A stretch of DNA of 40,040 nt from NCBI RefSeq assembly GCF_002847525.1, contig NZ_PKKM01000015.1, positions 1 to 40,040 of the forward strand. Direction: 5' to 3'. The position numbers and the translations under genes are program-made. The notes under the pieces were generated by a model. That model was not told where the DNA came from. It did no database searches and saw only the letters and a program-made list of their open reading frames with translations. The DNA is from Schaalia odontolytica. GTDB lineage: Bacteria > Actinomycetota > Actinomycetes > Actinomycetales > Actinomycetaceae. How positions within the stretch are numbered: the first letter of the stretch is position 1; each line of letters starts with the position of its first letter. This document shows positions 9,382-17,513 of the stretch, piece after piece.

Positions 9382-9555
9382 TCACTAAAGTTCACATCCG
9401 GGGCTTTCGTTGTTTTAAGGAGCTTGTCCTCACACCAGCTGAGATGACTCGAAGTTCGGGTTTCGAAGATCAGACTGCACTGCCTGAAGCGGTATGGGTG
9501 GGCGTTGCGCAGATACTCTGCTCACCAGCGACTACTGCCAGGAGGCGAGAAGGCG
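9378..9555 (+). pseudogene. N-terminal relic of an OLD/SMC-like ATPase
   Basis: A GTG at 9378 overlaps the hsdS stop (GTGA), as expected for a next gene in the operon. The first 20 residues, ITKVHIRGFRCFKELVLTP, match the first strand and 'GF.CF' motif of AAA/OLD- or SMC-type ATPases that often follow restriction genes. The Walker A sequence that should come next is absent; instead the frame runs into unrelated sequence and ends at 9563, 8 bases inside the next gene. I read this as a gene whose body was deleted or replaced when the CBASS genes were joined here. The exact ATPase family cannot be named. Confidence 0.6.
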
Positions 9556-10449
9556 ATGGGTGACGAAAACCGATTGTTTCGACAATTCGAAGCGAATCTC
9601 CGCATGACTCCGGCGACAGTCAGCGCGGTGCGCAATCGATACCATGCGATCACGCGGCGCATCAATGTGGACTTCTGGGGAACGTCCTCAGACACAGATC
9701 ACTCCTGGTACGCCGGGTCATATGGTCGCGGTACAGCGATCTCGACGAGTGATATCGATATTCTCGTGGAGCTACCGCCCGGTGAATACAACGACGCTTG
9801 GGCGCGATCCCTGTTTGGTGGGAACGGGCCATCCGAGCTACTCCAAAAGGTAAAACGAAGTCTCAGTGCGACCTATCCCCAAACCAAGCTGCGTGGGGAC
9901 GGACAAGTCGTCGTCGCCGAGTTCACAGATGGAGTTCGATTCGAGATAGTCCCCGTGTTTCGGGCAGAAACGCCCGGCACGTACCGTTACCCAGACACGC
10001 ATGACGGCGGCTCTTGGCCAACAATGAACCCGCGCCGTGAGCTGGAAGTGTTCAATGGCCTGAGCAAGGATCACCCAGGTGGCCTGAAGAAGTTCTGCCG
10101 GATGCTTAGGGCGTGGAACAAACAGGGGCAGTACTTCAGCGGGCAGGCACTGGACGCAATGGCGTTCGAATACTGGGAACAGAGCCAGTGGGCTGACAAC
10201 CTGCCATACCTATATTTCGACTGGCACACCAGAGACTTCTTCGAATACTGGAAGAACGAGTTTGCCCGTGGTGGCGTTGTTGTAGCTCCGGGTACACGTC
10301 GACAAATTGACACATCTGCTCCACCTCATATGGTGGATCTTCTAGCGCTTTACGCGGAAAATGCCAAGACTGCGATTGATGCGACGGACACATGCCAAGC
10401 AACAGAGTTTTGGAGGCTGATCTTCGATGACCGATTCCCGAAGTCCTGA
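9556..10449 (+). CDS. CBASS cyclic-oligonucleotide synthase (SMODS-type CD-NTase)
   Basis: 297 residues from ATG 9556, with GGAGG (9541-9545) upstream; the open frame starts earlier at 9505 but inside the relic. The nucleotidyltransferase core shows GSYGRGT (54-60) and the DxD pair D67/D69 in SDIDILVEL. The third metal-ligand position falls in FEIVPVF with Glu130, where Asp is usual. A helical second domain with LLRAWNK-like RMLRAWNKQ (182-190) follows. Family members make cyclic di- or trinucleotides on phage infection; the product here cannot be predicted. The stop overlaps the effector gene by 23 bp, so the pair is translationally linked. No Cap2/Cap3 or HORMA/TRIP13 genes are present, which suits a minimal type I CBASS. 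Confidence 0.88.
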   Translation: MGDENRLFRQFEANLRMTPATVSAVRNRYHAITRRINVDFWGTSSDTDHSWYAGSYGRGTAISTSDIDILVELPPGEYNDAWARSLFGGNGPSELLQKVKRSLSATYPQTKLRGDGQVVVAEFTDGVRFEIVPVFRAETPGTYRYPDTHDGGSWPTMNPRRELEVFNGLSKDHPGGLKKFCRMLRAWNKQGQYFSGQALDAMAFEYWEQSQWADNLPYLYFDWHTRDFFEYWKNEFARGGVVVAPGTRRQIDTSAPPHMVDLLALYAENAKTAIDATDTCQATEFWRLIFDDRFPKS

Positions 10450-10984
10450 ACGCGACAGACTGTATTCCCAGCTCGAGAACGAGTATGGGAATGTGGTCTA
10501 CACTCACGCCGCGCAGGAAGAACAGCGTACGAGGCTTGCGCGCTCGGAGCGGAGAATCAAGACTTTCCAAATCATTTTTTCTGCGGCTTCAACTGCTGGC
10601 ATCGTTGGTATCTTTGTGACGCAGCAGCAATGGGCGACGGTAGCTACGGGACTACTCACTTTCGCGCTCCTTGCGCTTAACTCGTATAGTTTTCGGTTCG
10701 AACTGGGAACGCAAATAGCGAACCATCAGAAGGCTGCCGATCAACTTTGGTATCTCCAGCGGCAGTACTTGGCTTGTTTGACTGACTTTAACTTGATGAG
10801 TGATGAGGAAGTCCGCAAGGAAAGAGACAGGCTTGTAGAACAAACCAAATCGATCTATACATCCATTCCCAGGACAGATAACAAGAGCTTTAACATTGCG
10901 CGTGATCGACTTCAGAAGGAAGGACTGAAGGAGTTCAGTCGAGACGAACTAAACCTGTTACTGCCCGAAGGTCTGAGACAGTGA
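10427..10984 (+). CDS. SLATT-domain two-TM effector of CBASS
   Basis: 185 residues. A polar N-terminal helix (about 10-45) leads to two closely spaced transmembrane helices (about 47-64 and 69-89), then a long cytoplasmic helical region with NHQKAADQLWYLQRQYLACL (about 100-119). This is the layout of SLATT domains (SMODS- and SLOG-associating two-TM effectors). Such proteins are thought to oligomerise into membrane pores when a cyclic nucleotide or partner signal is made, killing the infected cell; this is family inference. The gene begins inside the CD-NTase gene, and no other effector lies nearby, so it is the likely output of this CBASS. Confidence 0.82.
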   Translation: MTDSRSPERDRLYSQLENEYGNVVYTHAAQEEQRTRLARSERRIKTFQIIFSAASTAGIVGIFVTQQQWATVATGLLTFALLALNSYSFRFELGTQIANHQKAADQLWYLQRQYLACLTDFNLMSDEEVRKERDRLVEQTKSIYTSIPRTDNKSFNIARDRLQKEGLKEFSRDELNLLLPEGLRQ

Positions 10985-11229
10985 CCTCGCGGAACCATTT
11001 GGCGCGACGAATACCTTTTGGTGGAATGCACGTTGGCACTGGCTTCGTTGGTGCAGGCGATACCTTGGCGACGGACTGCTCAACGCTGAAGCATCGGAGG
11101 GGCGGCACATTCTCTTGGCGGTCAACAACTCCCACGAGCGCTTTTGCCCCGAAACCGCGCGATTCTCGCCGTATCTCCAGGAATCGGCCAACTGCCGTTG
11201 ATACGCCCCCTTGTATTCAATCCGCTCGC

Positions 11230-11334
11230 TTGTGCGAGCCCTTCACGGGGACGGGCACGTTCGTGGCGCGCCTGCTGCAGCTCGGCGTCATCCCGCGTGA
11301 GGCCCTGGAACTGGGCCTGTGGGCAAGTTATTGA
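11230..11334 (+). pseudogene. Fragment of a methylase/helicase-type protein
   Basis: The frame reads LCEPFTGTGTFVARLLQLGVIPREAL and stops at 11334. (D/E)PFTGTGTF is the S-adenosylmethionine-binding motif of N6-adenine methylases, especially the large helicase-methylase proteins of phage-defence and type ISP restriction systems. Only about 35 residues remain; the right side is cut at about 11318 by an IS3 fragment. It marks another lost defence gene. The preceding 245 bp (10985-11229) hold short open stretches, such as GDGLLNAEASEGRHILLAVN in another frame, that look like decayed coding sequence I cannot identify. Confidence 0.5.
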
Positions 11335-11500
11335 CGGTTTGTTTATGCGGTTGTTGTCCAGGCCGCTTGGTGTAGTTCGTATTCGATGGGGGATCTGCCG
11401 CCCAGGCTGGTGTGGATGCGACGGTGGTTGTCGAAGTCTTCGATCCAGGTGTCGACCCCGGTGTAGACCTGGTCGCGGGCGTTGGAATCCGCCTCCATAC
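11318..11500 (-). mobile_element. IS3-family transposase C-terminal fragment
   Basis: Reading leftward, about 50 codons end at TAA (complement of 11343-11345) and encode WIEDFDNHRRIHTSLGGRSP and then IEYELHQAA, the C-terminus of the integrase core (second transposase frame) of IS3 elements. The element end after the stop may start TGTGGGCAAG at 11318. The N-terminal part is missing beyond about 11500, close to the DeoR gene stop, so the element is dead. It separates the defence island from the sugar region. Confidence 0.75.
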
Positions 11501-11525
11501 CGGGTAGTGCCCCGCTCGTTGTGGC

Positions 11526-12275
11526 TTACCCCTGCGCGACCTCAGCCCGGATGAGGGGGATCGGGTATGCCGCCGCCGAGATGGGGGAGAGGAACGAGTC
11601 CGTAATACCGGCCGTGAACGCGTCGATGCCGAGGACCTTGTACAGGGCGTTGCGGCCGAACTTCGTCGAATCCGCGACGAAGTAGGCGGTCGACGCGATC
11701 GAGCGGACCTTCTGCTGCAGCTCGATCGAGTAGCCGGTTGACGCGTAAATGCCGTCCTCCATCACCGAATTCGCGCCGAAAACGGCCGTGTTCACGCGGA
11801 TGTGCTCCAGCTGATCGATGGCCGTCGGCCCCCACATGTGGGTCCGGTTCGGCAGCAGCTCGCCGCCCACGAACACCAGGTTCAGGGAAGGCTTCTTCAG
11901 AATCTCGAGGCCCACCAGCAGATCGTGCGTCACCACGGTCACGCGGCGCGCGTCGAGAGCCCGAGCCACCTCGAGGCACGTCGACCCCGAATCGATGAAC
12001 ACGGACTGGCCGTCCAGGATACGCTCTGCCATGGCCGGGCCGATCGCCCGCTTCTCCGCGCGGTTCGGGGAATCCTGCAGGAACTCCTCGGTGTCCTCGT
12101 CCTGGGGGATCGGGATCGCGCCACCGTGGGTGCGGCGCACGAGGCCGGCCTCGGCCAGGTGCTCCAGGTCCCTGCGGATGGTTGACACGTTCACGTCGAG
12201 AGCCTCTGCCAAGGAGGACACGGTCTCGAAGCCGGTTGCCTCAATCATGGAGACAATGGTGTCTTGCCGGGTCAC
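11526..12275 (-). CDS. DeoR-family transcriptional repressor of the ABC-DhaKL operon
   Basis: 249 residues from a GTG start with AAGGA just before it. The N-terminal winged helix-turn-helix (about 1-57) has SSLAEALDVNVSTIRRDLEH and RRTHGGA, diagnostic of DeoR/GlpR regulators. The C-terminal domain (about 75-235) is the sugar-phosphate-sensing fold, with IDSGSTCLEVA (about 94-104), VVTHD (about 113-117) and GGELLPN (about 137-143). It is transcribed away from the importer genes, and its upstream region carries direct repeats of TGCGCGAAA next to their promoter. The natural inducer is therefore likely to be the phosphorylated sugar made by the DhaK/DhaL pair. That link is inferred from position. 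Confidence 0.88.
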   Translation of the reverse strand: MTRQDTIVSMIEATGFETVSSLAEALDVNVSTIRRDLEHLAEAGLVRRTHGGAIPIPQDEDTEEFLQDSPNRAEKRAIGPAMAERILDGQSVFIDSGSTCLEVARALDARRVTVVTHDLLVGLEILKKPSLNLVFVGGELLPNRTHMWGPTAIDQLEHIRVNTAVFGANSVMEDGIYASTGYSIELQQKVRSIASTAYFVADSTKFGRNALYKVLGIDAFTAGITDSFLSPISAAAYPIPLIRAEVAQG

Positions 12276-12394
12276 GATGGTTCCTTCTGCTGGCTATGGT
12301 CTACGCGGGGTGCGGCTAGGGGAAAAATGATGCTCGCAATGGTGCATCGTGATCGCCGCCCGCTTGACACTGTACCGAACTTTCGGCGCGAATG

Positions 12395-12410
12395 TGCGCG
12401 ATACCGCGCA
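12395..12410. promoter_or_regulatory. Inverted repeat between deoR-type gene and importer operon
   Basis: TGCGCG and CGCGCA flank a 4-base centre. The half-site resembles the TGCGCGAAA direct repeats further right, so it could be a third repressor contact nearer the regulator's own promoter. Confidence 0.35.
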
Positions 12411-12529
12411 ACGAGGGCATTTGCCTAAATCACCAGTCCACAGGGGCGTTTTTCGCTCAGCATTTGCGTATAACCGTGCGTTGAGCTGCGCGCCCATGAG
12501 CAGTTATCGGTGAATCAAGCCGTCAGAAA

Positions 12530-12572
12530 TGCGCGAAAGCGAGTTGCCACTGCGCGAAATCGCGTGTAATGT
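12530..12572 (+). promoter_or_regulatory. Candidate promoter and DeoR operator of the ABC-DhaKL operon
   Basis: TTGCCA (12544-12549) and TAATGT (12567-12572) are separated by 17 bp, a plausible sigma-70-type promoter about 100 bp before the binding-protein start. The repeat TGCGCGAAA occurs at 12530-12538 and again at 12551-12559, exactly 21 bp apart (two helical turns), the second copy lying within the promoter spacer. That is a typical place for a repressor to block polymerase. The pairing with the adjacent DeoR-type protein is inferred. The rest of the 394-bp gap (12276-12669) holds nothing else I can support. Confidence 0.5.
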
Positions 12573-12669
12573 AAGTGATTGCGACGCGGGTCACGCCATG
12601 ATGCGTGCGTCATCGCAGGAGATGGCGAACCCGGAACGTCCGACAACTAGATCACGAGGAAGTGACGAC

Positions 12670-13716
12670 ATGAAGATCGGAAGACTGACGGCGGCATCGG
12701 TGTCCATTGCATCGATGCTTGCTCTGACTGCCTGCTCGACCGTCGGAGGGACGACAGGCGACAACTCCGCATCAAACACCGGCTCGGCCGCGGGCGATTC
12801 CAGCAAGACGATGGTCACCGTCGTCAAGGTCAAGGGCATCGCATGGTTTGATCGCATGGACGTGGGCGTCAAGGAATGGGGCGCCGAGAACGGATACGAC
12901 ACGCGAACGGAGGGTGGAACTGACGTCGCGCCGGAAAAGCAGATCCAGATCATCCAGGACCTGATCGCGCAGAAGCCGGTCGCCATCACCGTCGTTCCCA
13001 ACTCGCCCGAGGCACTGTCCTCCGTCCTCGAACAGGCGCGCGCTCAGGGCATCAAGGTGGTCTCTCACGAGGCGACCGGCATCAAGAACGTTGACGTGGA
13101 CATCGAGGCATTCGACAACGCCTCCTACGGTGTCGACATCATGAAGAACCTCGGGGAGTGCACGGGCGGCACCGGCAAGTACGTGCAGTTCGTCGGTGGT
13201 CTGACTGCCAAGACCCACATGGAATGGGTCGAGGCCGCCTACGACTACCAGATGAAGAACTTCCCCGGCATGGAGCGCGTCGAGACGCCCATCGAGTCGA
13301 CCGACAACGAGACCGCAGCCTACGAAAAGGCCAAGGAAGTCCTCGGCAAGTACCCCGATATCAAGGCCTTCCAGGGTTCCGCCGGTAACGACGTGCCCGG
13401 CATCGCCCGCGCGATCGAAGAGGCCGGCCTGTCCGATCAGGTCTGCGTCATGGGCACTTCCATCCCCTCGGCATCCGCGAAGTACCTGGCCACCGGATCC
13501 ATCGACAAGATCTTCTTCTGGGATCCTGCCCTCGCCGGCAAGGCCCAGCTGCAGATCGCGAAGATCCTCGCTGACGGCGGCACCATCACCGAAGGCACGG
13601 ACCTTGGCATCGAGGGTTACAACAACCTCCACAAGCTCGACGGCTACGACAACGTCTGGGTCGGCAACGCCCAGATCGCCGCAGACGCCGAGCAAGCGAA
13701 GAAATACGACTTCTGA
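12670..13716 (+). CDS. Sugar ABC importer, lipoprotein binding protein (substrate unknown)
   Basis: 348 residues from ATG 12670, with GAGGAAG upstream; earlier in-frame starts lack a ribosome site. The lipoprotein signal ends LALTAC (Cys about residue 22), so the protein is tethered outside the membrane. A periplasmic-binding-protein type I (Peripla_BP_4) domain follows, with the family's typical end, KKYDF. It is related to RhaS/LsrB-type proteins. However, the LsrB autoinducer-2 ligands (Asp in the WDSD loop, Asp-Gln before the third contact) are not conserved: the corresponding stretches read SHEAT and LTAKTHMEW. Autoinducer-2 is therefore unlikely. It is the first gene of a six-gene operon and is followed by a hairpin that may raise its level over the rest. 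Confidence 0.87.
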   Translation: MKIGRLTAASVSIASMLALTACSTVGGTTGDNSASNTGSAAGDSSKTMVTVVKVKGIAWFDRMDVGVKEWGAENGYDTRTEGGTDVAPEKQIQIIQDLIAQKPVAITVVPNSPEALSSVLEQARAQGIKVVSHEATGIKNVDVDIEAFDNASYGVDIMKNLGECTGGTGKYVQFVGGLTAKTHMEWVEAAYDYQMKNFPGMERVETPIESTDNETAAYEKAKEVLGKYPDIKAFQGSAGNDVPGIARAIEEAGLSDQVCVMGTSIPSASAKYLATGSIDKIFFWDPALAGKAQLQIAKILADGGTITEGTDLGIEGYNNLHKLDGYDNVWVGNAQIAADAEQAKKYDF

Positions 13717-13723
13717 TCACGCA

Positions 13724-13760
13724 GCCCCGGCCTCGTGACACATCGGCACGAGGCCGGGGC
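13724..13760 (+). terminator. Intra-operon hairpin after the binding-protein gene
   Basis: A perfect 14-bp stem, GCCCCGGCCTCGTG against CACGAGGCCGGGGC, surrounds a 9-base loop, 7 bp after the binding-protein stop and 47 bp before the ATPase start. There is no T-run. In binding-protein operons such hairpins act as partial terminators or protect the upstream message, giving excess binding protein; that is the likely role here. Confidence 0.6.
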
Positions 13761-13807
13761 GGGCGTCCCACGACAGCGCAGTCGACAAGACACTCGAAGG
13801 AGAGCAC

Positions 13808-15352
13808 ATGCGCAGCAATGTGGATGAAGCACCGCGCCCCCACGGAGAAGGCGTCAGCGTGCAGGAGAACCCCTTTCTAGAGGTTCGGGATATCGTCAAG
13901 AACTTCGGCGGTGTTCGCGCCCTCGATGGCGTCAACATGGCCGTCTGGCCGGGAGAAGTGCTGTGCCTGGCCGGCGAGAATGGCTGCGGAAAGTCCACTC
14001 TCATCAAAGTCATCTCCGGAGTGCACGCGCCCGACGCGGGACGCATCCTCATCGACGGCCACACCGTCTCCTCGCTGACGCCGCTCAGCGCCATGGACGC
14101 CGGCATCCAGGTCATCTACCAGGACTTCAGTCTGTTCTCGAACCTGACGGTCGCCGAGAACATCATGATGACCTCCTCGGTCACGGAGAAGAAGAAGTTC
14201 TTCAGCTCCACGAGCGCGAAACAGCAGGCCGCGCAGATCGTCGAGCGCCTAGGCGTCCCGCTCCCGCTCGACGCCGACGTCGAACAGCTCTCCGTCGCGG
14301 ACAAGCAGCTCACCGCCATCTGCCGCGCCCTGGCCGGCAACGCGAAGCTCCTCATCATGGACGAGCCGACGACCGCCCTCACCCAGCGTGAGGTCGCGCG
14401 TCTGTTCATCGTCGTCGAAAAGCTGAGCGCGCAGGGCGTCGCCCTCATCTTCGTATCGCACAAGCTCGACGAGGTCATGGCGATTTCGCAGCGCGTCACC
14501 ATCATGCGCTCGGGACGCAACGTCATCGATTCGCCGGTCGAGGACCTCGACCGCGAGAAGATCACGCACTACATGACCGGCAAGGAACTTGACCAGAGCC
14601 GACGCGTCCCGCCCCTCGCGGAGGACGCCGAGGAGCGCCTGCGCGTCGAATCCCTCACCTCCCAGGGAGGCTTCGAGGACGTCAGCTTCTCCGTGAAGAA
14701 GGGTGAAATCCTCGGCATCACCGGGCTCCTCGGATCCGGCCGTACCGAAATCGCCCAGGCCCTCTTCGGCCTCCTGCCCATCGACTCCGGACGCGTCCAC
14801 ATCGACGGCGAACACGTCGAGGTGGGCTCCATCGGACAGGCCATCAAGGCCCACATCGGATACGTCCCCGAAGACCGACTCACCGAGGGCCTCTTCCTCG
14901 ACAAGTCGATCGCCGACAACGTCATCGCCGCGTCCATCGACCACCACACCTCGAAACTCAACACGCTGCGCAAAGACAAGATCCGCCAAACCATCGCCCA
15001 CTACTTCGAGTCGCTGCGCATCAAAGCCCCCGACGTCCTCGCCCCCGTGCGATCCCTGTCCGGCGGCAACGCCCAGCGCGTCGTCCTCGCGAAGTGGCTC
15101 GCGCGCAACCCCAAGGTCCTCATCCTCAACGGCCCAACGGTCGGTGTGGACGTCGGCTCCAAAGCCGAGATCCTCGACATCCTGCGCGAACAAGCGGAAG
15201 CCGGCATGGCCATCGTCATCATCTCCGACGACGCGCCGGAACTCGTCTCCTGCTGCCATCGAGTGCTCATCACTAAGGGTGGCCACATCGCCGCCGAACT
15301 GGCCGGCGAGGACGTCGATGCTCGAACGATTAGAAAGATGGTCGTGTCATGA
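13808..15352 (+). CDS. Sugar ABC importer, double ATPase subunit with altered second Walker B
   Basis: 514 residues, AAGGAG (13797-13802) before ATG; a GTG at 13859 is an alternative start. The protein has two fused nucleotide-binding domains of the RbsA/XylG class. Domain 1 has Walker A GENGCGKST (56-64) and Walker B LLIMDEPTTAL. Domain 2 has GLLGSGRTE in place of Walker A, as is normal for the class, and LSGGNAQR, but its Walker B reads LILNGPTVG with Asn441-Gly442 where Asp-Glu is expected. The second site therefore lacks its magnesium ligand and catalytic Glu and probably only binds ATP. Its partner subunits are encoded directly downstream, and the stop overlaps the first permease by 4 bp. 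Confidence 0.9.
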   Translation: MRSNVDEAPRPHGEGVSVQENPFLEVRDIVKNFGGVRALDGVNMAVWPGEVLCLAGENGCGKSTLIKVISGVHAPDAGRILIDGHTVSSLTPLSAMDAGIQVIYQDFSLFSNLTVAENIMMTSSVTEKKKFFSSTSAKQQAAQIVERLGVPLPLDADVEQLSVADKQLTAICRALAGNAKLLIMDEPTTALTQREVARLFIVVEKLSAQGVALIFVSHKLDEVMAISQRVTIMRSGRNVIDSPVEDLDREKITHYMTGKELDQSRRVPPLAEDAEERLRVESLTSQGGFEDVSFSVKKGEILGITGLLGSGRTEIAQALFGLLPIDSGRVHIDGEHVEVGSIGQAIKAHIGYVPEDRLTEGLFLDKSIADNVIAASIDHHTSKLNTLRKDKIRQTIAHYFESLRIKAPDVLAPVRSLSGGNAQRVVLAKWLARNPKVLILNGPTVGVDVGSKAEILDILREQAEAGMAIVIISDDAPELVSCCHRVLITKGGHIAAELAGEDVDARTIRKMVVS

Positions 15353-16419
15353 GCATGAATACCGTCGCACGGCGCGTCCTGCGCTGGATCTGGGGACCCA
15401 ACCGTGAAGGAATCGTCCTGTCCGTCCTGGTCCTCCTGACCATCATCATGTCCGCGATCAGCCCCGCGTTCTTCACGGTCTCGACTCTCTTCTCCCTCCT
15501 GCGTTCCTCCATCGTCCCGATGATCTACGCGCTGGGCGTCCTCCTCGTCATCATCTCCGGCGGCATCGACGTGTCCTTCGCGGCCATCGCCTCGTTCGCC
15601 TCCTACGCCACGATCGTGTTCCAGCTGAGCCGAGGAATCAACATCGGCCTCGTCGGATCCTTCGCCATGGCGCTGGCCATCGGAGCGCTCCTCGGCCTGC
15701 TCAACGGCTACCTGATCTCCAGGTTCAAGCTCCCGACCCTCATCGTCACGCTCGGCACCCAGGGAATCTTCCAAGGCTTCCTCCTGGCGTACATCGGCTC
15801 GAAGTACATCGCCCAGCTGCCCGAGGGCATGGCGTCGGCCTCGACCGCGAACCTCGTCTCCGTCGAAACATCGACGGGCGTCGCGCTGCTGCACTCCATG
15901 ATCATCCCGGCCATCATCCTCGCGATCGTCATCGCGCTGGTGCTCAGTCGGACCATGTTCGGGCGCGCAATCTACGCGATCGGCGGCGACACCGAATCCG
16001 CCCACCGAGCCGGCATCAACGTCAAACGCACCCAAATCTGGGTGTACGTCATCGCCGGAACCCTCGCCGCAACCGCCGGCATGGTCTACATGATCCTCGG
16101 CAGGTCCGCCAACCCCCAGGAACTCGTCGGCCACGAACTCGACATCATCGCCGCCGTCGTCCTCGGAGGCGCTTCGATCTTCGGCGGACGCGGGTCCGTG
16201 CGCGGAACGATTCTCGGTGTGCTGCTCGTACAGCTCATCAACAATTCGCTGATCCTCATCGGCGTCCCCAGCGCCTGGCAGCGCGCCGCCGTCGGCCTGC
16301 TCCTCGTCGCCGGTGTCGGCATCCAAGCGCTCGCCGCAAAGCGCAGCACACGAACGCTGCGCGCCAAGAGCGCCCAGGTCGACCACAGCACCGCCGTCCC
16401 CCAAGCCGTCGAAGGATGA
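15349..16419 (+). CDS. Sugar ABC importer, permease subunit 1
   Basis: 356 residues with about nine to ten hydrophobic segments, a BPD_transp_2 (RbsC-like) permease. Family marks include ISGGIDVSFAAIASFASY (about 65-82), IGALLGLLNGYLISRFKLP (about 104-122), an ATP-subunit contact region AIYAIGGDTESAHRAGINV (about 206-224) and the late loop VLGGASIFGGRGSVRG. It pairs with the second permease in the membrane to form the sugar channel. ATGA overlap with the ATPase gene upstream and with the second permease downstream indicates balanced translation. Confidence 0.9.
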   Translation: MSMNTVARRVLRWIWGPNREGIVLSVLVLLTIIMSAISPAFFTVSTLFSLLRSSIVPMIYALGVLLVIISGGIDVSFAAIASFASYATIVFQLSRGINIGLVGSFAMALAIGALLGLLNGYLISRFKLPTLIVTLGTQGIFQGFLLAYIGSKYIAQLPEGMASASTANLVSVETSTGVALLHSMIIPAIILAIVIALVLSRTMFGRAIYAIGGDTESAHRAGINVKRTQIWVYVIAGTLAATAGMVYMILGRSANPQELVGHELDIIAAVVLGGASIFGGRGSVRGTILGVLLVQLINNSLILIGVPSAWQRAAVGLLLVAGVGIQALAAKRSTRTLRAKSAQVDHSTAVPQAVEG

Positions 16420-17513
16420 GTCCCATGAACAACACACTCCGCGACACAAACTCCCGGATTGACCGATTCAGCGCCTCGATCCTCTCCCGGCTGCGCCGCG
16501 ACCGGTCGATCGCCCGCATGGTCGTCATCCTCCTCGTGGCCATCGGAATCTTCTCGATCCTCTCCCCGAGCGTGTTCCTGACGGGCCTCAACCTGCAGAA
16601 CATGCTGCTCGCCGTCGCAGAAATCGGCATCCTCTCCATCGCCATGATGATCTCGATGGTCACCGGCGGCATCGACCTGTCGCTCGTCGCCATCGCGAAC
16701 CTCTGCGCGATCACCGTGTCGACCCTGTACACCTCGAGCGCGCTGGGCGGAACCGAACAATGGGGCCCCGTCATCATCCTCATCGGGCTGGGCGTCGGAC
16801 TCCTGTGCGGCCTCGTCAACGGCGTCCTCATCGCCTACGTCGGCGTCACCCCGATCCTCGCCACGCTCGGCACCATGCAGATCTTCAACGGCCTCGCCGT
16901 CGTGTGGACGGGCGGCAAAACCCTCTACGGATCACCCGAGGTACTGACGGCGTTCGGTAAGACCGCAGTCGCAGGAGTTCCCCTCCTCTTCATCGTCTTC
17001 GGCCTCGTCGCCCTCCTCGTTGGATTCATCCTCAACCGCTCCCCGCTGGGACTGTCCCTCTCCCTCGAAGGATCCAACGGGACGGCCGCCCGATTCTCCG
17101 GAATTCGTTCCTCCCGAATCCTCCTGAGCTCCTACCTGCTCACCGGATTCCTCGGCTCCCTCACGGGCATCGTGTTCATCGCACGAAACCCCACGGCCTC
17201 GGCGGACTACGGCGCCTCCTACGTGCTGCTCGTCATCGTCATCGCCGTCCTCGGCGGGACCAACCCGAACGGCGGTTTCGCCACCGTCGGCGGCGTATTC
17301 CTCGCGGCCCTCACCCTCCAGGTCGTCCAAAGCGGCTTCACCTCCATGCGCCTGTCCGCCTTCCAGTACGCGATCGCCCAGGGCGTCATCCTCATCGGCG
17401 TCCTCGTCCTCGACTGCGTCGACTGGAAAGACGTTCGCACACGCCTGACGTCAACGTTCAGGCGCCCACAACCAGCAGCCGCCCTCAATAGCGGCGCAAC
17501 AGAAAGGAAATGA
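16416..17513 (+). CDS. Sugar ABC importer, permease subunit 2
   Basis: 365 residues, also BPD_transp_2. Visible marks are MVTGGIDLSLVAIANLCAI (about 74-92), the glycine-rich LCGLVNGVLIAYVGVTPILA and VLGGTNPNGGFATVGGVFLA near the end. Starts at 16416 (overlapping the previous stop) and 16425 are both possible. It differs clearly from subunit 1, so the importer is a heterodimer, as in LsrC/LsrD or RhaP/RhaQ. The end overlaps the DhaK-type gene by 4 bp, tying uptake to phosphorylation. Confidence 0.9.
   Translation: MSPMNNTLRDTNSRIDRFSASILSRLRRDRSIARMVVILLVAIGIFSILSPSVFLTGLNLQNMLLAVAEIGILSIAMMISMVTGGIDLSLVAIANLCAITVSTLYTSSALGGTEQWGPVIILIGLGVGLLCGLVNGVLIAYVGVTPILATLGTMQIFNGLAVVWTGGKTLYGSPEVLTAFGKTAVAGVPLLFIVFGLVALLVGFILNRSPLGLSLSLEGSNGTAARFSGIRSSRILLSSYLLTGFLGSLTGIVFIARNPTASADYGASYVLLVIVIAVLGGTNPNGGFATVGGVFLAALTLQVVQSGFTSMRLSAFQYAIAQGVILIGVLVLDCVDWKDVRTRLTSTFRRPQPAAALNSGATERK

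Noticed and set aside
12670..17513. Autoinducer-2 (Lsr) importer, suggested by LsrB/LsrA/LsrC/LsrD-like layout plus a kinase
   Set aside because: The binding protein lacks the LsrB ligand residues at the recognisable loops, and the kinase is DhaK/DhaL rather than LsrK; no LsrF/LsrG genes follow.
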